A DNA stretch of 64,000 nt from Hydrogenophaga sp. PAMC20947 (GTDB lineage Bacteria; Pseudomonadota; Gammaproteobacteria; Burkholderiales; Burkholderiaceae_C). The translations under genes were made by a program, and so were the position numbers. Positions 8,684 through 16,584 of the stretch are shown here, piece by piece. Location of the stretch: the NCBI RefSeq assembly GCF_004795855.1, contig NZ_CP039252.1, positions 2,852,001 through 2,916,000 of the forward strand, read 5' to 3'. The stretch's first letter is position 1. Each line of letters begins with the position of its first letter. The notes beneath the pieces were generated by a model that saw nothing but the letters and a program-made list of their open reading frames with translations, had not been told where the DNA came from and ran no database searches.

Positions 8684-9811
8684 ATGAACGCACCCCAAAA
8701 CCGCCGAAGCATCGTCGCAGGCCTGATGGTTCTGCTGCTCTGGCTGGCCTGTCTGCCCCAGGCCCAGGCCCACCTGATGGTGGCCCAGCGCGGCACGATC
8801 AACATCGTGAACGATGGCGCCTTCATGGTTTTGTCGTTGCCGGTGACCGCATTCAAAGGTGTCGATGACGACGCCGATGGCGCCATGAGCCCATCCGAGC
8901 TGTCGCGCCATGGCACACGCATCGAACAGCAGATCCAGCTGGGTGCACAGCTGCTCGCCAACGAAAAGCCCTTGCCCCTGCAAGGCGTCATGGTGCAACT
9001 GTCCCACACGGACGAGGCCGAATCCGCCGCCGCTTCACAGCTCATCGTGCTGGGTCGATTCCAGCTTCCAGAGGCGACACCCAACCTGCGCTTCCGACTG
9101 CGCCTGTTCGGTACAGGTGCCGACGAGCAGTCCCAAGCCATCACGGTGAGCCAGGGCGACTCCGCGCAGCGCATGGTGCTCTCGGTACAACATGAAGTGG
9201 GCGAGGTGCTGCCCTCGGGCTGGAGCACCTTCGCTCAATACATTCAAGAGGGCATGAACCATGTGCTGGGCGGCTGGGATCACCTGCTGTTCCTGGTGGT
9301 GGTGATCGCGTCCGGATGGCGCCTGCGGGCCATCGCCCTGGCGCTCACCGCCTTCACCGTCGGGCACGCCATCACCCTGCTTGCGGTGGCGTTTGGCCAG
9401 GTTTCGGTGTCACCCGCTCTGGTGGAACCCGCCATCGCGGCGACCATTGTGGCCATGGCGGTATTTGACCGCTGGAACGACCACCGCATTAGAGCCGGCC
9501 GCAAGGCGTGGCCAGAGGGCCTGCGCCTGGGGCTGATCTTCGGCTGCGCCATGATCCACGGCCTCGGCCTGGCCAGCGCCCTGGTCGACCTGGGCCTGGA
9601 CAGCACACACCGCCTGTGGAGTCTGGCTGGCTTCAATGTCGGCATCGAAGCGGCCCAGCTGCTGGTCGCAGGTGGTTGTGGCTTGTTGCTGTGGGCGTGG
9701 CAGCGCTCCGGCGGAGCTGCTCTCATCGTGCCGGCGCAGCGCCTGGCTTCGCTGGCCGCTGCGCTGGCGGGCGTGGTCTGGTTCTTCGAACGCGTGGCCA
9801 TCCTGGCCTGA
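8684..9811 (+). CDS. HupE/UreJ-like membrane protein with EF-hand-type loop
   Basis: 375 residues from the ATG at 8684. A signal peptide (residues 10-30, ends QAQA) precedes an exported domain of about 150 residues, then about six hydrophobic helices typical of HupE/UreJ_2 proteins (GWDHLLFLVVVIASG, LTAFTVGHAITLLAV, FGCAMIHGLGLASAL, the last carrying conserved His). HupE/UreJ relatives are nickel or cobalt permeases or urease/hydrogenase accessories. The exported domain contains DDDADGAMSPSE, which fits the canonical 12-residue calcium EF-hand loop (D1, D3, D5, G6, E12). No hydrogenase or urease genes are near. Its neighbours are YHYH lipoproteins on both sides, so a metal-handling role is possible but unproven. 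Confidence 0.88.
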   Translation: MNAPQNRRSIVAGLMVLLLWLACLPQAQAHLMVAQRGTINIVNDGAFMVLSLPVTAFKGVDDDADGAMSPSELSRHGTRIEQQIQLGAQLLANEKPLPLQGVMVQLSHTDEAESAAASQLIVLGRFQLPEATPNLRFRLRLFGTGADEQSQAITVSQGDSAQRMVLSVQHEVGEVLPSGWSTFAQYIQEGMNHVLGGWDHLLFLVVVIASGWRLRAIALALTAFTVGHAITLLAVAFGQVSVSPALVEPAIAATIVAMAVFDRWNDHRIRAGRKAWPEGLRLGLIFGCAMIHGLGLASALVDLGLDSTHRLWSLAGFNVGIEAAQLLVAGGCGLLLWAWQRSGGAALIVPAQRLASLAAALAGVVWFFERVAILA

Positions 9812-9876
9812 GCACGCCAACGGCGCAACGCGCGCGCCCGTTTCTTTCCCCGTTTTTACTGATCCGAAAGCAATCC

Positions 9877-10920
9877 ATGTTGAACATCCCCTTTCCGCGT
9901 TTGGCCGTGAGCGGCTGCGTTCTGTTGCTGGCCGCCTGTGTGAACCGAAACGGCCAGGAGGTCACACAAGGTGCCGACGCAACGCCCACCGCCGGCGTGG
10001 CCTGCGAATGGAACCAGTCCATCAAGAACGACTCGCCGTCTGTCCGGGCCACCAGCAAGGCACACTGGTCTTGCACCGGCACGGAACGCCGCCTGAGCGC
10101 CAACGGTTTGCCCGATCACGCTGCGGGCACTTTCCCCAACCCGGACAACCCCAACACCATCAGCGCACAGGACATCGCCGCCACCTTCACGCTGGCGCCC
10201 GTCAAAACCCAAGCGGCCACCCGCCTCGGCGGCCCCCGGGGGGTGATCGGCTTTGTGCTCAACGGCGTGAAGATCGACGCCGGGACCAACGGCGGATGCA
10301 ACGACGCGGGCTCCGAATGCGACCAGGGGCGGCCCAGCGGCCAGTGGCGCATGGAGGCCTTGGGCATCACCAACTTCCGCTTTGGCACCGACAGCAACAA
10401 CGCCCACGTACAACCCAACGGTGAGTACCACTACCACGGCATGCCCGAGGGTTTCATCGCGTTGCAAAACAAGGGCCAGGCCATGACCCTGATCGGCTGG
10501 GCCGCCGACGGCTTCCCGATCTATGCGCGTTGGGGCTACAGCTCAGCCACCGATGCCGCGTCTCCAACCCGTGCGATGCAGGGCAGCTATGGCATCAAGT
10601 CGCAGCCCGACGCCTCGCGCCCTCCGGTGTCGACTTTTCCGATGGGCACGTTCATGCAGGACTACGAATACGTTGAGGGTCTGGGCGATCTCGACGAATG
10701 CAACGGGCGCACCGGCGTCACACCCGAATTCCCCCAAGGGATCTATCACTACTTTGCGACCGACAGCTATCCGTACCTTCAACGTTGCGTCAAAGGTGCG
10801 CTGACGGTGTCGGAACGGCCTCGCGGTGGCCCACCGCCACAAGGCCGAAATCAACAAGGCCTTACCGATCCGATGGCACCGACACCACGGACAAGCCGTT
10901 CGGTCGCCCCGCTGGTCTGA
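9877..10920 (+). CDS. YHYH-domain lipoprotein (copy 2)
   Basis: 347 residues from the ATG at 9877. The signal peptide ends VLLLAACVNRNG, a clear lipobox (LAAC). It is paralogous to the protein at 7636 throughout: GLPDHAAGTFPNPDNPNTIS, DAGTNGGCNDAGSECDQ, NAHVQPNGEYHYHGMPEG, GWAADGFPIYARWGY, DLDECNGRTGVTPEFPQG. It differs by a basic, Pro/Gly-rich tail of about 45 residues after the last conserved CVKG that copy 1 lacks (copy 1 stops at CVKGSV). The tail may be unfolded or a DNA-level extension after loss of the ancestral stop. It lies 65 nt after the HupE-like gene and probably belongs to the same unit. Confidence 0.9.
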   Translation: MLNIPFPRLAVSGCVLLLAACVNRNGQEVTQGADATPTAGVACEWNQSIKNDSPSVRATSKAHWSCTGTERRLSANGLPDHAAGTFPNPDNPNTISAQDIAATFTLAPVKTQAATRLGGPRGVIGFVLNGVKIDAGTNGGCNDAGSECDQGRPSGQWRMEALGITNFRFGTDSNNAHVQPNGEYHYHGMPEGFIALQNKGQAMTLIGWAADGFPIYARWGYSSATDAASPTRAMQGSYGIKSQPDASRPPVSTFPMGTFMQDYEYVEGLGDLDECNGRTGVTPEFPQGIYHYFATDSYPYLQRCVKGALTVSERPRGGPPPQGRNQQGLTDPMAPTPRTSRSVAPLV

Positions 10921-11160
10921 ACAACTGCCCGCCCCAGCAGGCTTCATTTTTGGTGGAATACGCGGGTCTCTGCCAGCGATAGCCCGAGAGGATGGGCACG
11001 CGACAGTCCCACCCGAACCTGGTGCGTTCTGGGTGCGCTGACAAATGAGGGCCACTCAGCCATTTCCAGGCTGGCGTGGCTGGCCTTGCGTTCTGATCCG
11101 CCAAGGTCTTCTCCAGGCCCTCGAGGTACGCACGGACCAGAGACGCAGCCACATCAATCC

Positions 11161-11197
11161 AAAAAAATGGGTTGGCGGATCCTTGATCCGCCAACCC
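11161..11197 (-). terminator. Strong rho-independent terminator of the FAH-tctCBA operon
   Basis: A perfect 13-bp inverted repeat, GGGTTGGCGGATC (11169-11181) and GATCCGCCAACCC (11185-11197) with a CTT loop, is flanked on the left by seven A, which become a U-run after the hairpin on the minus strand. It lies 20 nt beyond the tctA stop. This is the clearest intrinsic terminator in the window. Confidence 0.9.
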
Positions 11198-11216
11198 TCA
11201 AACTCCACTCGACATC

Positions 11217-12731
11217 TCAATCTTCTTCGGCAAATGCCTCTTCTCTTTTGCGCTTGATCGAAGGCAAGGACACCACGGCCACCAGGGCTGCGGCCGCCAA
11301 CAGCAGTCCCAGGGAAATCGGCCGAGTCGCAAACGTGCTCCAGTCGCCTCGGGCGAGCAACAAGGCACGCCGCAGGTTTTCTTCCATCATCGGCCCCAGA
11401 ATGAAACCCAGCAGCAAGGGCGCGGGTTCGCAGTCCAGCTTGTAAAAAATGAACCCCACCAGGGCGAATCCGGCCGCGACAAAAATGTCCCAGTTGTTGT
11501 TGTTCAAGGTGTACAGCCCAATGGCGCAAAAAACCACGATAGCCGGGAACAGGAACCGGTATGGCACGGTCAGCAGCTTGATCCAGAGCCCGATCAAGGG
11601 CAGGTTCAACACGATCAACATGGCGTTGCCGATCCACATCGAAGCGATCAAGCCCCAGAACAGCTCGGGGTTGCTCGTCATAACCTGAGGACCCGGCTGG
11701 ATGCCCTTGATGGTCATGGCACCGATCATCAAGGCCATGACGGCATTGGACGGAATGCCCAAGGTCAACATGGGAATGAACGAGGTTTGTGAGCCTGCGT
11801 TATTGGCGCTCTCAGGGCCAGCCACGCCTTGAATGGCCCCCTGGCCAAACGGCACACGGGGGTTTCGAACCAGCTTCTTTTCCAGCGAATAGCTCGCAAA
11901 TGAAGAGAGCAAGGCACCGCCGCCGGGCAACACGCCCAACACCGAGCCCAGGGCCGTTCCACGCAGTACAGACGGAAAGGCGTCCTTGAAGTCTTCCTTG
12001 GTGGGCCACAGGCCTTTGACGTCTTTGGTGAACACCTCCCGCTCTTCCGCCGGCTGGCTGAGGTTGCGGATGATCTCGGCGAATCCGAACACGCCCATGG
12101 CGATGGCCACAAAATCAAGGCCGTCGGTCAGCTCGGGGATGTCAAAGCTGTAGCGTGCCACGCCCGACATCACATCGGTGTTGATCTGACCCAGCAACAG
12201 ACCCAGCAGGATCATGGCGATGGCCTTCAGGAGCGATCCGGAAGCCAGCACCACGGCACCCACCAGGCCCAGCACCATCAAGGAGAAGTACTCGGCAGGG
12301 CCAAACTTGAAGGCGAGCTCAATCAGCGGCGGAGCGAAAGCGGCGATGACCAGCGTGGCCACGCACCCTGCAAAGAAGGACCCCAGCCCGGCAACCGCCA
12401 GAGCCGCGCCCGCACGCCCCTTTCGGGCCATCTGATAACCATCAATGGCCGTGACCACCGACGACGTTTCCCCCGGCAGGTTGATCAAAATGGCGGTGGT
12501 GGAGCCGCCGTATTGCGCGCCGTAGTAGATCCCCGACAACATGATGAGTGCAGGGGTTGCGTCCAGCGCATAAACGCTGGGCAGCAACATGGCGATGGTG
12601 GACAAAGGCCCGAGCCCCGGCAGCACGCCAATCAAGGTGCCGAGGAAGACCCCGACCAGCGCATAAAGAACGTTCTCCAGTGACAGAGCGACCGACAGGC
12701 CCAGTCCCAGGTTGTTGATAAGGTCTTGCAT
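11217..12731 (-). CDS. tctA: Tripartite tricarboxylate transporter, large permease TctA
   Basis: 504 residues, a typical length for TctA, with about 12 transmembrane helices. The family hallmarks GVFLGTLIGVLPGLGPLST and TLGIPSNAVMALMIGAMT are present. It forms the channel of a secondary, ion-driven carrier fed by a periplasmic TctC protein. It starts 10 nt after tctB, with tctC just upstream, so tctC-tctB-tctA form one leftward unit that ends at the terminator at 11161-11197. The operon begins with an FAH-family hydrolase, so the substrate is probably an organic or aromatic acid rather than citrate. Confidence 0.95.
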   Translation of the reverse strand: MQDLINNLGLGLSVALSLENVLYALVGVFLGTLIGVLPGLGPLSTIAMLLPSVYALDATPALIMLSGIYYGAQYGGSTTAILINLPGETSSVVTAIDGYQMARKGRAGAALAVAGLGSFFAGCVATLVIAAFAPPLIELAFKFGPAEYFSLMVLGLVGAVVLASGSLLKAIAMILLGLLLGQINTDVMSGVARYSFDIPELTDGLDFVAIAMGVFGFAEIIRNLSQPAEEREVFTKDVKGLWPTKEDFKDAFPSVLRGTALGSVLGVLPGGGALLSSFASYSLEKKLVRNPRVPFGQGAIQGVAGPESANNAGSQTSFIPMLTLGIPSNAVMALMIGAMTIKGIQPGPQVMTSNPELFWGLIASMWIGNAMLIVLNLPLIGLWIKLLTVPYRFLFPAIVVFCAIGLYTLNNNNWDIFVAAGFALVGFIFYKLDCEPAPLLLGFILGPMMEENLRRALLLARGDWSTFATRPISLGLLLAAAALVAVVSLPSIKRKREEAFAEED

Positions 12732-12741
12732 GACGATGACT

Positions 12742-13203
12742 TCAGGTGAGGAAACGGGGCCACAAAGGAATGATGAGGTTCAACCCCATCACAAACACTG
12801 CCCAGCTACCCAACGTGAGCACGGTGGCATTCAGCAAGACATCGCGAAGGCGAAACTCGTCCCCTGCCAGCGCGGTCGTGAACACCAGCAGCGGAAGTGC
12901 CACAAACAGGCCAAGGCTCGGCAAGGTGAACCCAAACAACACGACCGAACCGATGACCACGAGCAAGGGTCTCCAGGCCACGCGCTCAATGTCACCAGAG
13001 CTGTCGGACCGGTAGACCAGGGATTTCAGCAAGATAACCAGACCCAGCACCGCGGTCAGGATGCCCAGGCCAAAAGGAAAGGACCCTGGCCCTGGCCGCA
13101 CCTCGTTGCCAAAGCTGTAGTTCGTCGCACCCCAGGCGAAGCCCACGCCCACAGCCAAGAACATGACGCCGGACCAGAAGTCTTTTTGGTGGCCGATTCG
13201 CAT
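12742..13203 (-). CDS. tctB: Tripartite tricarboxylate transporter, small permease TctB
   Basis: 153 residues with four predicted membrane helices (FWSGVMFLAVGVGFAWGA; GLGILTAVLGLVILLKSL; PLLVVIGSVVLFGFTL; LLNATVLTLGSWAVFVMG). The PGPGSFPFGLGI motif is typical of TctB. It pairs with TctA directly downstream. The 138-nt gap to tctC contains a hairpin (see 13255-13271), which fits the common pattern of a highly expressed binding protein and weaker permease genes. Confidence 0.93.
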   Translation of the reverse strand: MRIGHQKDFWSGVMFLAVGVGFAWGATNYSFGNEVRPGPGSFPFGLGILTAVLGLVILLKSLVYRSDSSGDIERVAWRPLLVVIGSVVLFGFTLPSLGLFVALPLLVFTTALAGDEFRLRDVLLNATVLTLGSWAVFVMGLNLIIPLWPRFLT

Positions 13204-13254
13204 ACGCTGTCTCCATCTGAATGGCCTCAGGCACTCGCGCGCAGCGAAGCCTGC

Positions 13255-13271
13255 GCCTGACCGTGTCAGGC
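13255..13271 (-). promoter_or_regulatory. Intercistronic hairpin between tctC and tctB
   Basis: GCCTGAC (13255-13261) and GTCAGGC (13265-13271) form a perfect 7-bp stem with a 3-base loop in the untranslated gap between tctC and tctB. No U-run follows on the minus strand, so an RNA-stabilising or partial attenuation element is more likely than a terminator. This is inference from the fold. Confidence 0.4.
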
Positions 13272-13341
13272 ACCGAGCCTTGTTTACTCAAAAGAAGTCC
13301 ACAGGGCGCGGAGCCCGCCACCGTGTGCCTTCAACGCGCCA

Positions 13342-14322
13342 TCACCGCCCGATAGCAGCACCCAGGCTGGTGATCACGGGCTTCCACTTGGCCGCTTCGG
13401 CCTTCACGTAGGCACCCGCGGCCACATCACCAATGTGCAGATCGGCGAACATGCCCTGCTCTTCCAGGCTGGCATTCATTGCGGGCGCGCCCATGACCGC
13501 CGTGGTGGCGTCTGCCAACGCCTTCATGATGGGTGCGGGCAGGTTGCGGGGCACCGCGACCACGTTCCACAGCATCGCTTCAAAGGGCGCCGACATCTCC
13601 GCCGATTCGGCGATGGTCATGACGTCTGGCGCCATGGACAGACGCTTGGCGGTGGCCACACCCACGATGCGCAGCTTGCCGCTGCGGTGCAGGGGCAACA
13701 AGCCTCCCAAGGTGCCGACGGCCATGTCGATCTGGCCACCCATCAGGTCTTGCAGCGCGGGGCCTGTGCCCTTGTAGGGAATGTGTGTGATGTCGGCGCC
13801 AGTCATCTGTTTGAAACGTTCGGTGGCCACGTGCAGCAGCGTGCCGGTGCCGGGCGAACCGTAGTTCAGCTTGCCCGGCTTTTCCTTGGCCAGGGCCACA
13901 AGGCCTTTGAGCGTCTTGGGCATGGCAGGCGAGACCGCCAGGGCCACCGGCGCGCCGCCCAGCACACCCACATAGTCAAAATCGTCCGTGGCGCTGTAGC
14001 GCGGGTTGGGCTCGATCAGGTTGTAGAGCGCATGCGTCGAAGCCGTGGCGAACAACAGGGTATAGCCATCGGCTGCACTGTTCTTCACATCCAGGCTGCC
14101 AATCGCGCCCGATGCACCCGCTTTGTTCTCAACCACCACGGTCTGGCCGAGTTGTTTGCCGAGCGCGTCAGCATACAAGCGGGCAAAGCTGTCGGTGGGT
14201 CCGCCAGGCGGGAAAGGAACCACCATGCGCACGGTGCGCGACGGGTAGGCTTGGGCTTGCGCAGGCAACCAGGTGAATAGGGTTGTCGCACCGGCGGCTT
14301 GGATGAAATGGCGTCTTTGCAT
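13342..14322 (-). CDS. tctC: Bug/TctC family periplasmic solute-binding protein
   Basis: 326 residues. A Tat/Sec-like signal (MQRRHFIQAAGATTLFTWLP, ends AQA) precedes the Bug fold: YPSRTVRMVVPFPPGGPTD (carboxylate-binding loop), VVENKAGASGAIG, YGSPGTGTLLHV and IPYKGTGPALQDL. Bug proteins bind carboxylated ligands and deliver them to TctAB or act in signalling. It is encoded directly upstream of tctB and tctA, so it is the cognate receptor. A second Bug protein occurs at 18011, far from any tctAB. The ligand cannot be named from sequence. Confidence 0.93.
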   Translation of the reverse strand: MQRRHFIQAAGATTLFTWLPAQAQAYPSRTVRMVVPFPPGGPTDSFARLYADALGKQLGQTVVVENKAGASGAIGSLDVKNSAADGYTLLFATASTHALYNLIEPNPRYSATDDFDYVGVLGGAPVALAVSPAMPKTLKGLVALAKEKPGKLNYGSPGTGTLLHVATERFKQMTGADITHIPYKGTGPALQDLMGGQIDMAVGTLGGLLPLHRSGKLRIVGVATAKRLSMAPDVMTIAESAEMSAPFEAMLWNVVAVPRNLPAPIMKALADATTAVMGAPAMNASLEEQGMFADLHIGDVAAGAYVKAEAAKWKPVITSLGAAIGR

Positions 14323-14347
14323 GGTTTGCTCCTGTGATGGCCTGCTT

Positions 14348-14836
14348 TTAAAGCTGGCTCTGGTTCCAATCCGGAGCGGCTGCTTCCGGTTCGCTTTTCA
14401 GTCCTGCGGCTTGAATGGCCGTGATGGCGCAGAACTCGTCCTTGTCCGAGGTGTCGCCGCTGATGCCCACCGCGCCCACCGCGAAGCCGCCGGCGTCCAG
14501 GATCAACACACCACCCGGAACCGGGATGAACTGGCCTTGGGCCGCTGCGGCCAAGGCGCTCTGAAATGCTGGACGTGCAGCGAGTCGGTCGCGGATCATC
14601 CGGGTCGACATGCCCATGCCCAAGGCGGCAGCGGCCTTGCCGCGGGCGATATCAAAACGCAACATGCCACAGCCGTCTTCGCGTTGAAAGGCCACGAGGT
14701 GCGCACCGACATCCAGGACGGCCACCGCCAGCGGTTGCATGTTGTGTGCACGGCCCGTGGCCAGCGCGGTTTCAATGATGGTGTTGGCCTGGCTCAGGGA
14801 AAGGCTGACTTGAAGAGGACACAAGGTTTCAGACAT
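14348..14836 (-). CDS. HbpS/GlcG-like (heme-binding family) protein
   Basis: 162 residues from the ATG at 14836. It has the GlcG/HbpS fold: LSLSQANTIIETAL, LAVAVLDVGAHLVAFQREDG, RGKAAAALGMGMSTR, FIPVPGGVLILDAGGFAVGAVGISGDTSDKDE (first half VPGGVLILDAGGF). Members are found beside oxidative catabolic genes and in heme sensing, but usually have no proven enzymatic role. No signal peptide is seen, so it is probably cytosolic. It lies between the FAH gene (68 nt upstream) and tctC (25 nt downstream) and is surely in the same operon. Confidence 0.85.
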   Translation of the reverse strand: MSETLCPLQVSLSLSQANTIIETALATGRAHNMQPLAVAVLDVGAHLVAFQREDGCGMLRFDIARGKAAAALGMGMSTRMIRDRLAARPAFQSALAAAAQGQFIPVPGGVLILDAGGFAVGAVGISGDTSDKDEFCAITAIQAAGLKSEPEAAAPDWNQSQL

Positions 14837-14904
14837 GCAGGAACTCCTGTCGGGGTGGGCTCGGGGACCGGTGGATGTGTGTAGGTTGCGCGGGCTGCGT
14901 GGGG

Positions 14905-15765
14905 TTACGCGACCACCTCGTTGGCCAGAATGCCGATGCCGTCGATCTCGATCTCGATGCGGTCGCCCGCCTTCATCCACACTGGCGGCGTGCGCGCATA
15001 ACCCACCCCACCCGGCGTGCCCATCACCACCACATCACCCGGCTCCAGGGTCAGCGACTCCGACAACAAGGCAATCGTGCGCGCAACGCCAAAGGCCATG
15101 TCGCCCGTGTTCGCGCTCTGCATCACCTGCCCGTTCAGGCGCGACTCGATGCGCACACCCGAGCAACCCGCTGGCAGCTCGTCGGGCGTGACCATGCAGG
15201 GACCAAAGGCGCCCGTGGCATCAAAGTTTTTGCCGATGGTCCACTGCGCCGTCTTGCGCTGGTAATCGCGCAGCGTGGCGTCGTTGAAGCAGGCGTAGGC
15301 AAAGACCGATTTCAAAGCGTCGTCTTGCGAGACAAAGCGCGTGCGCCGCCCGATCACCACAGCCAGCTCTGCCTCGAAATCCAGCTTGTCCGAGACCTTG
15401 GGCACTTGCAGCGGCGCGCCGTGGGCCAACAAGGAAGTGGCACAGCGCAGGAAGATGGAGGGGTAGTCGCCAATGGTGTTGCCACCTTCTTTGGCGTGGT
15501 CGATGTAGTTCACCCCCAGGCAGATCACCTTGCCCGGGCGGGGCACGCAGGGCAGCAGACTCACCTCGGCCAGCGGCAGCGATGTGGCCTGGGCCGCCCG
15601 CTGGGGCAGCTCAGCCAGCAGCGCGGGCCAGCCCGCTTCGTCGGCCAGCAAGGCCATCAGCGAGCGGGGCACATCAGCGCCCATCGCTTCGCTGGGCACC
15701 ACAGCCCCATCGCGCAATACGCCCCAGTTCGGGCCTTCGGGGGTTTCAAAACTGACCAGTCGCAT
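14905..15765 (-). CDS. Fumarylacetoacetate hydrolase family protein (copy 1)
   Basis: 286 residues. Typical FAH C-terminal fold: VICLGVNYIDHAKE, DFEAELAVVIGR (Glu/Glu metal ligands), FGPCMVTPDEL, MVFG-type VARTIALLSES and PGDVVVMGTPGGVG. The family hydrolyses or decarboxylates acylpyruvate-like products of aromatic ring cleavage using a divalent metal. It is the first gene of a leftward operon that continues into HbpS-like and tctCBA. A nearly identical copy lies exactly 10,176 nt away at 25081-25941. I see only two residue differences (E7D near the start, A/S in the last ten residues). Confidence 0.93.
   Translation of the reverse strand: MRLVSFETPEGPNWGVLRDGAVVPSEAMGADVPRSLMALLADEAGWPALLAELPQRAAQATSLPLAEVSLLPCVPRPGKVICLGVNYIDHAKEGGNTIGDYPSIFLRCATSLLAHGAPLQVPKVSDKLDFEAELAVVIGRRTRFVSQDDALKSVFAYACFNDATLRDYQRKTAQWTIGKNFDATGAFGPCMVTPDELPAGCSGVRIESRLNGQVMQSANTGDMAFGVARTIALLSESLTLEPGDVVVMGTPGGVGYARTPPVWMKAGDRIEIEIDGIGILANEVVA
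14905..15765. repeat. Gene-length direct repeat, left copy (right copy 25081-25941)
   Basis: The whole FAH-family coding region is repeated in the same orientation at an offset of 10,176 nt with only scattered single-base changes (for example aacgccaaag/cacgccaaag and ccgattt/ccgactt). Similarity ends almost exactly at the start and stop codons; flanking DNA differs. Such long direct repeats can recombine and delete or amplify the 10.2 kb between them. Confidence 0.93.
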
Positions 15766-15860
15766 CGCGGTTCCTTTGGCGGGGAAATAGGTAGGTGGAG
15801 ATGGCGCTCGGTGAACAGTGACAAAAAGCCCACAACACCCAGCGTTGTATTGGGAAGTGA

Positions 15861-15895
15861 GCTTAAACGATTATTTATGTTTTAATCGATTTAAG
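15861..15895. promoter_or_regulatory. Putative GntR operator in the FAH1 / rutE-like divergent promoter
   Basis: In an otherwise GC-rich region, an AT-rich inverted repeat has left arm TTAAACGATTA (15863-15873) and right arm TAATCGATTTAA (15883-15894). The first 16 bases after GC, TTAAACGATTATTTAT, are almost the same as those at 26038. The core TAATCGATTT resembles the perfect TAATCGATTA palindrome in front of the GntR gene. It lies 96 nt upstream of the FAH ATG and 28 nt upstream of the rutE-like ATG, so it could control both. Binding by the GntR protein is inference. Confidence 0.7.
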
Positions 15896-15922
15896 TCAGC
15901 TAACTTCGTTGGTATATACCCT

Positions 15923-16510
15923 ATGACAGAATTCAATCATTTAATCGAATCGCTTTTTGAAGAGGCCCGATCCCACGCCCACTGGCTGGCCGAACCCGTC
16001 AGCGAGACGCTGTTGCGCTCTTTGTACGAACGCGCCAAATGGGGCCCCACCTCCATGAACAGCCAACCCATGCGGCTCCAGTTTGTGGTGAGCCAGGCCG
16101 CCAAACAGAAACTGGTTGAATGCATCAACGTGCCCAACCGGCCCAAAGCCCTGGGAGCGCCTGTGACGGTGATCGTGGGGCAGGACCTGTCGTTTCCAGA
16201 AACCCTGGCCACCCAGTTCCCCCACAAGACCGACGCCTTGAGCTACTACGAGGGCAAGCCCGAACTGGTGGCGTCCACCGCCCTGCGCAACAGCAGCCTG
16301 CAAGGGGGTTACCTGATCATGGCCGCGCGGTCGCTGGGGCTGGACTGTGGTCCGATGTCGGGCTTCGACAACGCGGCGGTCGACCGGGCCTTCTGGGCAG
16401 GGACCACCGTAAAAACCAACTTCCTGTGCAATCTGGGCCACGGCGACCCGGCTTCGCTGCACCCGCGGGGTCCGCGTCTCTCTTTTGATCAGGTCTGCCG
16501 GTTCGTCTGA
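15923..16510 (+). CDS. RutE-like nitroreductase family protein (putative malonic semialdehyde reductase)
   Basis: 195 residues, matching the 196 of E. coli RutE. RutE-type motifs are AKWGPTSMNSQPMR (FMN-binding), GPMSGFDNAAVDRAFW and TNFLCNLGHGDP with PRLSFDQ. Known relatives are FMN-dependent reductases acting on malonic semialdehyde (3-hydroxypropionate formation) in uracil degradation. No other rut gene is visible, so the substrate may be different. It is read divergently from FAH copy 1, with a shared AT-rich operator between, and is followed by the GntR gene. Malonate-linked chemistry is notable because the mdc operon lies in the same island. Confidence 0.85.
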   Translation: MTEFNHLIESLFEEARSHAHWLAEPVSETLLRSLYERAKWGPTSMNSQPMRLQFVVSQAAKQKLVECINVPNRPKALGAPVTVIVGQDLSFPETLATQFPHKTDALSYYEGKPELVASTALRNSSLQGGYLIMAARSLGLDCGPMSGFDNAAVDRAFWAGTTVKTNFLCNLGHGDPASLHPRGPRLSFDQVCRFV

Positions 16511-16556
16511 CAGGCCCAGCCGCCCTACGAGGCTCGAAGGGCACTCCAAGGGCACA

Positions 16557-16567
16557 TAATCGATTAA
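16557..16567. promoter_or_regulatory. Putative auto-operator of the GntR gene
   Basis: TAATCGATTAA, containing the perfect 10-bp palindrome TAATCGATTA, ends 17 nt before the GntR start codon. The half-site (A/T)AATCG recurs in both FAH promoter elements. Its position over the expected promoter or leader suggests negative autoregulation, usual for FCD-type GntR regulators. Confidence 0.7.
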
Positions 16568-16584
16568 CAGATATCATCCGCACC

